Positions 22,903 through 31,701 of a stretch of DNA of 64,000 bases are shown in pieces. The notes beneath the pieces were generated by a model. That model searched no databases. It had not been told where the DNA came from and saw nothing but the letters and a program-made list of their open reading frames with translations. The position numbers were made by a program, and so were the translations under genes. Source of the DNA: Planomicrobium sp. CPCC 101079 (GTDB taxonomy: Bacteria > Bacillota > Bacilli > Bacillales_A > Planococcaceae); the NCBI RefSeq assembly GCF_007859275.1, contig NZ_VOHC01000001.1, forward strand, positions 87,794 through 151,793, written 5' to 3'. Each line of letters begins with the position of its first letter. Position 1 is the first letter of the stretch.

Positions 22903-25029
22903 ATGAGCCAATTTTTTGAACGCAAACAGCAGGAACTTGGAGTCCAATTAAATAAAATACAGCGAAAAGCGGTGGAGCGCACGGAAGGCCCATTGTTGCT
23001 TTTGGCATGCCCAGGATCAGGGAAAACGACCACGATGATCATGCGCATCGGCTATTTAATTGAAGAAAAAGGAGTCGCCCCGCAGCGGATCAAAGCGATA
23101 ACGTTCAGCAAGGCATCCGCCGTCGATATGCTTGAACGCTATAAGCGTTTTTTTCCAAAACAGGCGCCCGTTGATTTTTCGACCATCCATAGCCTGGCTT
23201 TTGAAATTACGCGGGAGTACTTTTCAGGCTCACGTTACGTAATGATTGAAGGCAGCGAAACCAATGGACTGCACAAAAAGCGGCTGTTGCGCGAAATGTA
23301 CCAGACCGAGAACGATGAGCCGATTACAGAAGATCAACTGGATGAGTTGACGTCTTTTATCAGCTTCGTCAAAAACAAAATGCTTCCAAGAGCAAAGTGG
23401 AATAAGCTTGAAGGCCCGTTTCCTGGGGCTGTTGAAATTTTAAGAACCTATGAAGCATTCAAAGAGAACTATGACGTAAGGTTAGTAGATTTCGATGATA
23501 TGCTGACCCTAGCCAATGAGGCTTTGGAAAAAGACAAAGTGCTTCTGGCGAAGTATCAAGCGCGATGGGATTATGTGATGACAGATGAAAGCCAAGACAC
23601 ATCATTGATTCAGCATGCCATCGTTGAGAAGCTTGTGGCTAGGCATAATAATTTATGTGTCGTGGCTGACGACGATCAGTCTATTTACACTTGGCGTGCC
23701 GCGGAACCGACTTACTTATTGAAATTTAAAGATGTCTATCCAACAGCGTATATCATGAAGATGGAGCGGAATTACCGTTCTTCGAAGACTATTGTGGATG
23801 CGGCAAATATCTTTATCAAATCGAATAAAAAACGGCATGACAAAAACATGTATACGAAACAAGCAGAAGGCAGCCCAATCGTCTTGCGTAAGCTCGCTTC
23901 TGAAGAAGATCAACTAAAATACTTGCGGAAAGAATTGCAGAAATTGACGAGTTTTGGCGATGTGGCAATTCTTTACCGCAATAACTCGTCATCTACGCTG
24001 TTAATGAGTGAACTTGACCGCCTTGGCATTCCTTTTTATATGAAAGATGCCGATAATCGATTTTTCTCTCACTGGATTGTAGAAGATATGCTGAATTTTA
24101 TGCGCTTTAGCTTAAAGCCCGAACGCCTTGATATTTACGCGAAAATCGCCTCAAAAACGAATGCTTACTGGTCGGGTTCACAATTGAAGTATTTGAGCCG
24201 CATGAAACCATCGGATAAAAATGCATTCGACGAAATTAATCTCAATGTGACACTGAAGGATTATCAAATCAAGATTTTAGGGGAACAAAAAAAGTGGTTT
24301 GAAGCATTAAAAACGATGAAGCCGTTAAAAGTTATCCGGACCATCCGAGGTGACCTTGGTTATGACCAAATGCTTTCGAGCCGCGCTGAAAAATTCGGTA
24401 TGCGGATGGACTACCTGTCACAGATTTTGGTCACGCTTGAACAAATTGCAGAGCCGCTAGCCTCCATGACTGAGTTTGCCAAGCGTTTAAAGGAACTTGA
24501 GCAAGTCACCCAGCAGGCGAAGGCAGAAAAGACTGATGATATGTTAACGTTGTCGACTTTCCATAGCTCGAAAGGGTTGGAGTTCGACCGAGTTTATATG
24601 ATTGATCTAGTGGAAGGTGTTATCCCGACAGAAGAAGATGCGGAGCAACCAGATTTGCTGGAAGAAGCCCGCCGGTTGTTTTATGTAGGTATGACGCGGG
24701 CAAAAAACCATTTGGAATTGATCAGTTGCGGCAACGAGTCCCGTTTTATGGCTGAGGTGCGGGAAATCGTGGTGCCAGATAAACAGCCCGTAAGAAAGCA
24801 AACGGCTGCTCCGGCAAAACCAATCAAGGTCAAAGTTCCAGACAACCCAAATGCCGTGCAACAGGATGAAGTGCTGGTAGAAGGCGCTAAAGTCCGCCAC
24901 CGGGTTTTTGGTGCGGGGAAAATTATCGGACGTGACCATGAGCGGCTTGTCATTCAATTTGCCAAAGAGCGCAAAGAGCTGATGATCGACATCTGCCTGA
25001 GTTACAAACTGCTGGAATTAATCAAGTAA
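22903..25029 (+). CDS. UvrD/Rep-family ATP-dependent DNA helicase, YjcD-like
   Basis: A 708-residue superfamily 1A helicase with motifs in order: Q motif at LNKIQRKAV, Walker A ACPGSGKTTT (residues 35-44), Ia in AITFSKASA, Walker B/II in MTDESQDTS (DESQ instead of the usual DEAQ or DEYQ), III in VVADDDQSIYTWRAA, IV around NYRSSKTI, V in LSTFHSSKGLEF, and VI in FYVGMTRAK. A PcrA-type C-terminal Tudor-like domain (EGAKVRHRVFGAGKIIG, about residues 645-700) suggests contact with RNA polymerase or another partner. It probably acts in DNA repair. GGAGGAG precedes the ATG. Confidence 0.92.
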   Translation: MSQFFERKQQELGVQLNKIQRKAVERTEGPLLLLACPGSGKTTTMIMRIGYLIEEKGVAPQRIKAITFSKASAVDMLERYKRFFPKQAPVDFSTIHSLAFEITREYFSGSRYVMIEGSETNGLHKKRLLREMYQTENDEPITEDQLDELTSFISFVKNKMLPRAKWNKLEGPFPGAVEILRTYEAFKENYDVRLVDFDDMLTLANEALEKDKVLLAKYQARWDYVMTDESQDTSLIQHAIVEKLVARHNNLCVVADDDQSIYTWRAAEPTYLLKFKDVYPTAYIMKMERNYRSSKTIVDAANIFIKSNKKRHDKNMYTKQAEGSPIVLRKLASEEDQLKYLRKELQKLTSFGDVAILYRNNSSSTLLMSELDRLGIPFYMKDADNRFFSHWIVEDMLNFMRFSLKPERLDIYAKIASKTNAYWSGSQLKYLSRMKPSDKNAFDEINLNVTLKDYQIKILGEQKKWFEALKTMKPLKVIRTIRGDLGYDQMLSSRAEKFGMRMDYLSQILVTLEQIAEPLASMTEFAKRLKELEQVTQQAKAEKTDDMLTLSTFHSSKGLEFDRVYMIDLVEGVIPTEEDAEQPDLLEEARRLFYVGMTRAKNHLELISCGNESRFMAEVREIVVPDKQPVRKQTAAPAKPIKVKVPDNPNAVQQDEVLVEGAKVRHRVFGAGKIIGRDHERLVIQFAKERKELMIDICLSYKLLELIK

Positions 25030-25078
25030 GAACCAAGTTGAGGGGCTTGGAGAAGTTTAGAGAACGCGAGGAAAAAAC

Positions 25079-26347
25079 ATGAAAATCAGGGATTGGGATC
25101 AAAGTTTAAAAGTTCGCCTTATAGGCGAATTTTTTATGAATACAAGTTATTGGATGGTATTTCCGTTTTTGGCGATTTACTTTGCTGAAGAATTTGGGAA
25201 AGGAATGGCGGGTTTTTTGCTCATTGTCTCACAAGTTTTTTCAGTTGCTTCAAATTTAGTTGGAGGATATTGCGCAGACCGTTATGGACGCAGGCAAATG
25301 CTGATGTTGGCATCTATAGGCCAAGGAATAGCGTTCTTGTTGTTCGCCTTCGCAAATTCCCCATGGCTCGAATCCCCTATTCTTGGATTTGTTGCCTTTA
25401 CAATTGTTGGAATGTGCAGCTCTCTTTACTGGCCGGCCAGTCAAGCGATGATTGCTGATGTTATTCCTGAGAAATACCGGAGTGATGTCTTTGCTATATT
25501 CTATACTACTTTAAATATAGCTGTAGTTATCGGGCCTCTTGCTGGAGCGGTGCTATTTTTCTCTTTCCGTTTTGAGTTGCTGCTAGCTGTGGCTCTGATT
25601 TCCATGGCCCTTGGTCTGGTAATGCGGTTTTATACAAATGAAACCTTGGCACAAGAAACAATGGAGAAATGGGGAAGTGAGGCATCGGCGAGCTGGGTTA
25701 CTGCTGTAGGCAAACAATTCCGCGAATATGGGCTGATTTTCAAAGACCGGTTGTTCTTATTGTTCATTATTGCAGGAATTCTTGGAGCACAGACTTTTAT
25801 GCAGCTGGATTTGCTTATTCCTGTGTATTTAGAGGAGCGCATTAATGTGCAAACCGTGGCTTCGCTATTCGATTGGGAGTGGACGGTAACAGGAGAGACA
25901 TCATTCGGATTCTTGCTTGCTGAAAATGGGTTGCTTGTGGCGCTTTCAACAGTCATCGTTACGAGATGGATGACAAAGTATCAGGAAAAATGGGTATTTT
26001 TCATGGCGGCCGTTCTTTACGGAGTGGCCATGTGGATTTTCCCGTTAACTACTCTTTTCTGGATCATGATCGTGGCAATGGGGATTTTCACATTTGCGGA
26101 ATTGATGATAGTGGGGCTGCAGCAAAGCTTTATATCAAAATTGGCGCCTGAAGAAATGCGCGGGCAGTATTTTGCAGCAGCAAGTATGCGCTACACGATT
26201 GGACGGATGATTGCTCCAATATCAATTCCGATGACAGCTTGGTTCGGGTTCGGCTGGACATTCGCTATTTTGGGGATACTGGCTATCGCCAGCGGTTTTG
26301 TCTACCTCCTTATGTTCCGCTTGTTTGAAAAACAGCCATCTTATTGA
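25079..26347 (+). CDS. MFS transporter, probable drug/solute efflux
   Basis: A 422-residue major facilitator protein with 12 predicted membrane segments. The family loop 2-3 motif appears as GGYCADRYGRRQMLM (about residues 62-76), and PASQAMIADVIPEKYRSDVFAIFYTTLNIAVVIGPLAGA fits the drug:H+ antiporter groups. A longer loop between segments 7 and 8 (INVQTVASLFDWEWTVTGET) is slightly unusual. The substrate cannot be told. It begins 49 bases after the helicase gene, behind a weak GAGG, and may be co-transcribed with it. Confidence 0.88.
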   Translation: MKIRDWDQSLKVRLIGEFFMNTSYWMVFPFLAIYFAEEFGKGMAGFLLIVSQVFSVASNLVGGYCADRYGRRQMLMLASIGQGIAFLLFAFANSPWLESPILGFVAFTIVGMCSSLYWPASQAMIADVIPEKYRSDVFAIFYTTLNIAVVIGPLAGAVLFFSFRFELLLAVALISMALGLVMRFYTNETLAQETMEKWGSEASASWVTAVGKQFREYGLIFKDRLFLLFIIAGILGAQTFMQLDLLIPVYLEERINVQTVASLFDWEWTVTGETSFGFLLAENGLLVALSTVIVTRWMTKYQEKWVFFMAAVLYGVAMWIFPLTTLFWIMIVAMGIFTFAELMIVGLQQSFISKLAPEEMRGQYFAAASMRYTIGRMIAPISIPMTAWFGFGWTFAILGILAIASGFVYLLMFRLFEKQPSY

Positions 26348-26392
26348 ACAGCCCTGTGCTGTAGGTTATGTACGGATAGCTAATTAGAAACA

Positions 26393-26425
26393 AAAAGGCC
26401 TTCCTTAAAACAGGAAGGTCTTTCT
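26393..26425. terminator. bidirectional terminator between the MFS gene and DUF3243
   Basis: AAAGGCCTTCCT pairs with AGGAAGGTCTTT over six bases, flanked by A-rich and T-rich runs. Confidence 0.75.
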
Positions 26426-26427
26426 GT

Positions 26428-26736
26428 TTATTCTTTTTTAACTAACTTCAAAAGCATGTGTGCCATCATATGCTGTTCTTCTTTGTCTCCGACTTTCCAC
26501 AATTCCTGTAACAGGTATTCTTCGCGGTTTTTCGGTTCTTCGTTTTTCGCTAAATAGTTGGCTACTTTTTCGGTAATCTGCGCTAAGCGTTCTTCGCTTA
26601 ATCCCATTTTTTCGCCGATTTCGACTTTGCTGCTCAAGTACTCTTTGAAGTGATTGAAATTGGCCAGAATGTCTTCTTTCTTTTCGTCGTCAAAGGATCG
26701 TAATTTCTCATCAACTTTTTTATCAACGTTTTCCAT
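26428..26736 (-). CDS. DUF3243 family protein, YmfJ-like
   Basis: A 102-residue soluble helical protein. The central part (ILANFNHFKEYLSSKVEIGEKMGLSEERLAQITEKVANYLAKNEEPKNREEYLLQELWKVGDKEEQHMMAHMLLKLV) matches the DUF3243 pattern, with the hallmark LWKV..EEEQH block. A 25-residue charged N-terminal extension precedes it. Function unknown. Start chosen at the ATG at 26736, 11 bases from AAGGAG; a GTG 12 bases further up is possible. Confidence 0.83.
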   Translation of the reverse strand: MENVDKKVDEKLRSFDDEKKEDILANFNHFKEYLSSKVEIGEKMGLSEERLAQITEKVANYLAKNEEPKNREEYLLQELWKVGDKEEQHMMAHMLLKLVKKE

Positions 26737-26830
26737 TTCTTTACTCACTCCTTTTAGTTTCTTGCATTTCTTGTTTACCACCCTGAAAATTTTCTAAACG
26801 TCAGATTGTTCAAAAAGAAGGAGTATTCTC

Positions 26831-26855
26831 GTTTACGGAAAATGTCTTCGGGTAT
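26831..26855 (+). promoter_or_regulatory. sigma-B-type promoter for the VLRF1-like gene
   Basis: GTTTAC, 13 bases, then GGGTAT: a near-consensus general-stress promoter 41 bases before the start codon. Confidence 0.75.
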
Positions 26856-26896
26856 TCACTATAACAAGGATGGAATTTAAGGAGGATGATGAATGC

Positions 26897-27742
26897 ATGA
26901 TCTTGTATAACGAAATCCAAGAGTTGAAGAATTTTAACTGTGAGGACCGATGTGTACTGAGCGTTTACTTAAATACGAATCCAGCAGATTTAGAAGCTCA
27001 AAACGGTGCTTGGAGAATCCATCTTAAAAACGGCCTTAAGCGTTTAGATGAATACTTAATGGCGTCTCAAGACGAGAAAGAAATAAATAATTATAAAAAA
27101 TTAAAGAAAAAAGTAGAACGCGAAATTCTGGATCACCAAAACGATTTGCACAAAGGCGTGATTATTTTTGCATCGCCGCATCAGGACCTCTGGTTTGTCC
27201 ATTACGTCCAAGTGCCGGTAAAAACAAGCTTCCATTGGGAGACGAAACCGGTATTGGATGAACTGCGTTATATGTATAAAGCTTATCCGTATGCAGGAAT
27301 CATTTTGCCGAGTTTTAAAGGCGTCCGAATCATTGATACATCAATGGGAATAGTAAATGAAGAGATTTTTCACGAATTTGATCCGGGATTAGATTTCTGG
27401 ATTGAGCAAAAAGGGGTTCATTCTGCTGGACATACAGCAGGCAGCAGTACAAGTTCATTTGGCCCTCAGAGCCATGTAGGAGGAAACTCAGGCAGTGCGG
27501 CAGATGACTTCAACTGGAGAATGAAAGAAAATTTAGACCGCTTCTACAAAGACATTGGCAACCAAGTTGAAAAGCTGAAAAAAGAGCGCCACTGGGATGA
27601 AATCCATATAGTAGGAGAGACTGAACAAGCGAAAGCTTTTGCCAAGGTATTGCCGAAAAAGCCGGCAAGCTGCTTGTATAAAAACTTAAGCAATAGTTCT
27701 CCAAGCCAAATCATCCATGAAGTATTCGAAAATCTTGGTTAA
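26897..27742 (+). CDS. VLRF1/baeRF-type aeRF1-like protein
   Basis: A ~281-residue protein of the bacterial aeRF1-like (VLRF1/baeRF) group: CVLSVYLNTNPADLEAQNGAWRIHLKNGLKRL at the N-terminus, a central PYAGIILPSFKGVRIIDTSMGIV beta segment, a Gly/Ser/His-rich loop (residues ~180-208), and a C-terminal segment (EIHIVGETEQAKAFAKVLPKKPASCLYKNL). Related proteins are thought to act at the ribosome peptidyl-transferase centre on stalled chains or tRNAs. The start is probably the ATG at 26897, 11 bases after AAGGAGG; the ATG at 26870 overlaps that site. The sigma-B promoter suggests a stress role. Confidence 0.75.
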   Translation: MILYNEIQELKNFNCEDRCVLSVYLNTNPADLEAQNGAWRIHLKNGLKRLDEYLMASQDEKEINNYKKLKKKVEREILDHQNDLHKGVIIFASPHQDLWFVHYVQVPVKTSFHWETKPVLDELRYMYKAYPYAGIILPSFKGVRIIDTSMGIVNEEIFHEFDPGLDFWIEQKGVHSAGHTAGSSTSSFGPQSHVGGNSGSAADDFNWRMKENLDRFYKDIGNQVEKLKKERHWDEIHIVGETEQAKAFAKVLPKKPASCLYKNLSNSSPSQIIHEVFENLG

Positions 27743-27745
27743 CTG

Positions 27746-27776
27746 AAAAGCCTCAGTGCTATACTGGGGCTTTTTT
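27746..27776. terminator. bidirectional terminator between convergent genes
   Basis: AAAAGCCTCAGT pairs with ACTGGGGCTTTT over GCTAT and is followed by a T run. Confidence 0.8.
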
Positions 27777-28455
27777 AATTTGGTGAAGGGCAAAATGTGC
27801 AAGTTGCGAAATGGGGCAGTTCTTTATATAAGCAGCACGTTTTCCGGAGCGGGCTTGATACGGCATGCTCGAGTGTTAGGGAACCGATCATCTTTTGGAC
27901 ATAAGAGGTTTTCATGGGCTGCCAATTAGCGGAGTCGAGCAGCCATTCCATGTCTTCGGCAACCCTGCGCGGCTGACGCTTTTCGATGCTCGCGTAGAAC
28001 CATAAAAGAGAACCGAGAATATTTTCCCATAAAGTAATAGGGGAAATTTTAACGAACTTGCGGAACTCAGCAATCAATTCATGTGTTTGTTCATGGAGTA
28101 TAAAATGCATGGCTTCAAAACGGTTTTCTGGCGTAATTGTTAGGAAGTGCCGCGAGTCGACATGGGTTTGCAGCAAGTTGTAGCCGAAATTATGGACTCG
28201 GTCGAACCGAAGCTCTTGCCAGGAACATGCGAAATAGCCGTTGTGGTTGGTTATCAAATCAAATTGTGCTGAAACAAAAAGCGCATATTGGCGGAAAAAG
28301 TAAGAGACAGCCACACCATCGTTTTTGGCGTTGCTCCAATGTTTGATTTCGTCTACCATAACTCTGGAATTTTGCGGCAATGGCTGATGCGGTGGCCGGT
28401 CAACAGTAACAGAGTGAGCAGCAAGTGCATATTTAAGGTGAGCAGAGAAGGGCAT
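27775..28455 (-). CDS. FhuF-like ferric-siderophore reductase 1
   Basis: A 226-residue protein ending in the [2Fe-2S] motif of FhuF: Cys207-Cys208-x10-Cys219-x2-Cys222 (KTCCLYKELPHFATCTFC). The mid-region ISPITLWENILGSLLWFYAS (W, EN and LW conserved) is also typical. FhuF-type proteins reduce Fe3+ in imported siderophores in the cytosol so that the metal is released. ATG at 28455 has AAGGAG nine bases upstream. It faces the VOC-family gene and lies about 1.2 kb from the siderophore transporter genes. Confidence 0.82.
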   Translation of the reverse strand: MPFSAHLKYALAAHSVTVDRPPHQPLPQNSRVMVDEIKHWSNAKNDGVAVSYFFRQYALFVSAQFDLITNHNGYFACSWQELRFDRVHNFGYNLLQTHVDSRHFLTITPENRFEAMHFILHEQTHELIAEFRKFVKISPITLWENILGSLLWFYASIEKRQPRRVAEDMEWLLDSANWQPMKTSYVQKMIGSLTLEHAVSSPLRKTCCLYKELPHFATCTFCPSPN

Positions 28456-28598
28456 AACGGAATACTCCTTTTTGTTATATGCTACGTTAAGAAAGAGTTT
28501 TTGCAAAGGTATAAGAAAAGCTTATGGCAATACATAAAAACAAGCGCATTTCTTTTTTGGTGAATGATGAGTATGCTGAAAAGAAAAGGGGTTTAGAC

Positions 28599-28970
28599 AT
28601 GGATTTTGCTATTACTAAAATCGACCATATCCAAGTAGCAGCACCAAGCAATAGTGAACAATCCGCTATCGATTTTTACAGTGGCATTCTTGGAATGGAA
28701 CAAGTGGAAAAACCGGCTGCGCTAAAAGGAAGAGGGGGAGTATGGTTTGAATTTGGAGCATATCAGCTGCACGTCGGTGTGGAAGAACCTTTCTCATCTG
28801 CAAAAAAAGCGCATCCTGCTTTTCAAGTTGCCGGTTTTGAGCAACTGCAAAAGCACTTGAATGCAAGTGGCATTGACGTGAAGAATGATGATAGCATACC
28901 AGGCGTCACTCGCTTTTTCATTTCCGATCCGTTCGGCAACCGGCTAGAGTTTTTAAATACAGGCTTATGA
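28599..28970 (+). CDS. VOC/glyoxalase-fold protein
   Basis: A 123-residue vicinal-oxygen-chelate domain protein: ITKIDHIQVAAP, the SGILGMEQVEKPAALKGRGGVWFEFG core, QLHVGVEEPF, HPAFQVAGFEQL, and ISDPFGNRLEFL near the C-terminus. His, Gln/His and Glu positions compatible with metal binding are present. It resembles the glyoxalase/dioxygenase group of unknown substrate. It is interposed between the two FhuF-like genes on the opposite strand. ATG at 28599; the upstream ribosome site is weak (AAAGGGG). Confidence 0.8.
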   Translation: MDFAITKIDHIQVAAPSNSEQSAIDFYSGILGMEQVEKPAALKGRGGVWFEFGAYQLHVGVEEPFSSAKKAHPAFQVAGFEQLQKHLNASGIDVKNDDSIPGVTRFFISDPFGNRLEFLNTGL

Positions 28971-29031
28971 GCGATGTGAGCCCTTCTATGAGCACTTTAC
29001 AACGTTCTATGGTCACATTTCCAAACAAAAC

Positions 29032-29062
29032 AAAAACGCTCCGCTGCTGCGGAGCGTTTATT
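29032..29062. terminator. terminator shared by the VOC gene and FhuF-like gene 2
   Basis: AAAACGCTCCGC pairs with GCGGAGCGTTT over TGCT, with T-rich sequence after it and A-rich sequence before it. Confidence 0.8.
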
Positions 29063-29702
29063 TGCTTATTGGGCAATAAGGGCATTTGTCGGTGCCGGGT
29101 ACTTCTTTCAACAAGCAGCACGTAATGCGCTTATAATCATTTTTCGCTTCAGGAAAAGTTCGTCCGCCTAAAAATTGTTGAAAAAACGATTTGCGCATTT
29201 CAGGCTGCCAAAGGGCTGCCTCCATCAATGATGCTACATCGTGTTCAGCTTGCTCCGAATCCTGCATGCCGTACATCCAGATGGCATACCCCCAAATGTT
29301 TTCCCATAAAGTAATTTTTGATACATGTCCGATTTTTTTGAATGCCTCAACTGCCGGCATGGCATAGTGCTTCAAGACAGTTTCCAAATCGCCTGCTTGG
29401 CGTTCCCTCAGAAAGCGTTCATCAATGGCGAAAGATATGCCACCAGCATTTTTCGTCAAATAGACATTACTTAACTGGCCATCCCACATCTTTCCATGAG
29501 CCAGCAAGTAGAGTTGAGCGGTAATGAAAAAGCCGAAGCGCCGCATAAAAACAGACGAGGCTACGGCTTTGGTTGGTGCTTCAACTGTTTGGCTGATTTC
29601 GGCGAACAATTCGGCTGAGCGATTGTCCATGCTTTCCTGAACGGTCATAAAGCCGGAAGCGCCGTTTTGGACAGCTACTTGAAAAAGTTCCAATTCTTTC
29701 AT
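29058..29702 (-). CDS. FhuF-like ferric-siderophore reductase 2
   Basis: A 214-residue protein with the same C-terminal cluster motif as the first reductase: Cys195-Cys196-x10-Cys207-x2-Cys210 (ITCCLLKEVPGTDKCPYC). It has a matching KITLWENIWGYAIWMY segment. The ATG follows the stop of the ABC ATPase gene by one base, so the two are translated together in one operon. It should release iron from the siderophore brought in by the adjacent transporter. Why two related reductases occur in one locus is unclear; different siderophores are one possibility. Confidence 0.85.
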   Translation of the reverse strand: MKELELFQVAVQNGASGFMTVQESMDNRSAELFAEISQTVEAPTKAVASSVFMRRFGFFITAQLYLLAHGKMWDGQLSNVYLTKNAGGISFAIDERFLRERQAGDLETVLKHYAMPAVEAFKKIGHVSKITLWENIWGYAIWMYGMQDSEQAEHDVASLMEAALWQPEMRKSFFQQFLGGRTFPEAKNDYKRITCCLLKEVPGTDKCPYCPISK

Positions 29703-29703
29703 C

Positions 29704-30531
29704 TTAAGAACCGGTTTTGGCTTCCCGGAGTTCTGGGACGATGCAGCGGCCACGGCCAAATGGTACACAATGCGGCGTGCCAAATAGCGGATCTTTGGAA
29801 ACTTGGCACTCCATGCCGAATACGGAACGGACCAAATCGCAATTGATGACATCTTCCGGCGTGCCTTGGCCAAACACTTCGCCGTCTTTAATGGCGATAA
29901 TATTGTGGGCGTAGCGGGACGCCAAATTCAAATCATGAAGCACCATGATAATGGTGCGGCCCTGTGTTTCATTCAGTTCAAATAATAGGTCAAGAATTTC
30001 GATTTGATGGGTCATGTCTAAATAAGTGGTTGGTTCATCTAATAGGATGATGTCAGTATCTTGGGCTAGTGTCATAGCAATCCATGCGCGTTGGCGCTGG
30101 CCGCCGGATAATTCATCAACCGGTTTATCGCGGAATTCGTCGACGCGGGTTGCTTTCATCGCCGCTTCAACTTTTTCCGTATCTTCTTCAGTCCACCGCT
30201 TTAGCCAAGATTGATGCGGATAGCGTCCTTGTTTCACGAGATCGTGGACCGTCAACCCTTCTGGAGATACCGGCGATTGCGGCAAGATGCCCATTTTCTT
30301 TGCAACTTCCCGGGAAGACATGCGATGTACTTCTTTGCCTTCCAATAAGATTGAGCCTTCTTGTGGCTTCAATAAACGCGCGATTGAGCGAAGAAGGGTG
30401 GACTTGCCGCAGCCGTTGCTGCCGACAAACACTGAAATTTCGCCGCGCGGAATGGATAGATTCAAATTCTCAAATAATAGGTTTTCGTTATATCCAATAG
30501 ACAGGTCATTTGTTTGGACAGCCATCGTCAT
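29704..30531 (-). CDS. siderophore ABC transporter ATPase, FecE/FhuC type
   Basis: A ~275-residue ABC ATPase: Walker [10 protein letters not shown] (about residues 36-44), signature [17 protein letters not shown], Walker [13 protein letters not shown], and H-loop [13 protein letters not shown]. The QRAWIAM and TTYLD forms are typical of iron-siderophore importers. The C-terminus carries extra cysteines ([13 protein letters not shown]). The start is the ATG at 30531 behind GGAGG. It is divergent from the binding-protein/permease operon; both probably share control through the Fur-like boxes between them. Confidence 0.92.
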   Translation of the reverse strand: MTMAVQTNDLSIGYNENLLFENLNLSIPRGEISVFVGSNGCGKSTLLRSIARLLKPQEGSILLEGKEVHRMSSREVAKKMGILPQSPVSPEGLTVHDLVKQGRYPHQSWLKRWTEEDTEKVEAAMKATRVDEFRDKPVDELSGGQRQRAWIAMTLAQDTDIILLDEPTTYLDMTHQIEILDLLFELNETQGRTIIMVLHDLNLASRYAHNIIAIKDGEVFGQGTPEDVINCDLVRSVFGMECQVSKDPLFGTPHCVPFGRGRCIVPELREAKTGS

Positions 30532-30615
30532 TGTGTGATTCCTCCACATCTTTCGCCGTTTGTATAACTGATACAATTTCTCAATACGCTAACTATATCA
30601 TAAATTTGCAATAAG

Positions 30616-30630
30616 TGAGAACGATTTTCA
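30616..30630. promoter_or_regulatory. Fur-type box 1
   Basis: TGAGAACGATTTTCA matches the 7-1-7 Fur pattern TGATAAT-N-ATTATCA at most positions. It lies in the divergent region between the ATPase and binding-protein genes. A weaker match (TGATACAATTTCTCA) lies near 30569. Confidence 0.6.
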
Positions 30631-30649
30631 CTATGAATCTAAATAATCC

Positions 30650-30678
30650 TTTACAAATGTGACAAAAAACAATAAAAT
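30650..30678 (+). promoter_or_regulatory. promoter of the siderophore-binding protein operon
   Basis: TTTACA, 17 bases, TAAAAT. The second Fur-type box begins 11 bases downstream, where a bound repressor would block initiation. Confidence 0.55.
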
Positions 30679-30688
30679 GAAAACGTAT

Positions 30689-30703
30689 TGAGAATCGTTA
30701 TCA
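30689..30703. promoter_or_regulatory. Fur-type box 2
   Basis: TGAGAATCGTTATCA is a good 7-1-7 match to the Fur consensus, just upstream of the binding-protein gene. Confidence 0.7.
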
Positions 30704-30726
30704 AATAACCTTGGGGGTTACAAAAT

Positions 30727-31701
30727 ATGAAGCAGCGAATTTTATTATTGCTGGCAATTTTGGTGCTTGTCCTTGCAGGATGTTCTTCTGCAAGCGAAGA
30801 GTCTCCAGCGACGGAAACAACAGCAGAACCGGTTACGATCACAGGAACAAATGGAGAAGTGGCGTTGGATGCGCCAGCTAAAAAAGTTGTTGTGCTTGAG
30901 TGGACATATGCAGAAGATTTGCTGGCAGTTGGCGTGCAGCCGGCAGGTATGGCGGACATCGCTGAATATGGAGACTATGTTAATATTGAACCGCAATTGG
31001 ATGAAACAGTTGTTGATGTGGGAGGACGGCAAGAACCTAATTTGGAAGCAATTGCCGCCATCGAGCCTGACTTGATCATCGGCGTTAGTTTCCGCCATGA
31101 TGCAATGCTGGCGGACTTGGAAAAAATCGCACCTACTGTGATTTTTAACCCTTATCCGGAAGACGAAAGCATCGACCTGTATGAAGAAATGGAAACAACA
31201 TTTAAAGAAATTGCAAAAGCTGTAGATAAGACTGCGGAAGCCGATCAAGTGCTTGCAGATCTGGACAGTGAATACGAAGAAAAAGCGGCTGAGATTGAAG
31301 CGGCAAACCTGAAGACAAAAGATGTCATTTTAACACTTGCTTATACAGGGCCACAAGCGCCGGAAATTCGCGTCTTTACACCGAACTCTATGGCATCGAT
31401 TATCTTAGAGCGCATCGGTTTAAACAATGTCCATCAACCGGACCAATTTGAAGTGTTCGGCTCTAGTACTTTTAATGTCGAAGGCTTAGTGAAATACGAA
31501 GATGCCAACTATTTGTATACGGTGCCGGATGAAGACAATATTTACGAAAACCAATTAAAAGGCAACGAAGTATGGGAAAACTTGGCGTTCGTTAAAGAAG
31601 GCCGCACATTTGATTTGGGCGCGGACACATGGCTGTATGGAGGTCCTTTATCAGCGAAGACGCTCATGGACCAAATCACGGAAGCTATGGTGAGCAACTA
31701 A
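30727..31701 (+). CDS. iron-siderophore ABC transporter substrate-binding lipoprotein
   Basis: A 324-residue class III (FecB/FhuD-type) periplasmic-binding-like lipoprotein. The signal peptide ends in VLAGC (Cys19). It then shows the two-lobed fold with KVVVLEWTYAEDLLAVGVQPAGMADI, DVGGRQEPNLEAIAAIEPDLIIG and a long linking helix (ADLDSEYEEKAAEIEAANL). It binds a ferric siderophore outside the membrane. Its stop overlaps the start of the permease gene (TAATG), indicating coupled translation. Confidence 0.92.
   Translation: MKQRILLLLAILVLVLAGCSSASEESPATETTAEPVTITGTNGEVALDAPAKKVVVLEWTYAEDLLAVGVQPAGMADIAEYGDYVNIEPQLDETVVDVGGRQEPNLEAIAAIEPDLIIGVSFRHDAMLADLEKIAPTVIFNPYPEDESIDLYEEMETTFKEIAKAVDKTAEADQVLADLDSEYEEKAAEIEAANLKTKDVILTLAYTGPQAPEIRVFTPNSMASIILERIGLNNVHQPDQFEVFGSSTFNVEGLVKYEDANYLYTVPDEDNIYENQLKGNEVWENLAFVKEGRTFDLGADTWLYGGPLSAKTLMDQITEAMVSN

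Noticed and set aside
22500..23048. 182-residue open frame on the minus strand across the repeats and the helicase start
   Set aside because: It translates the two structured repeats and runs antisense into the helicase. It has no ribosome binding site or protein-like composition.
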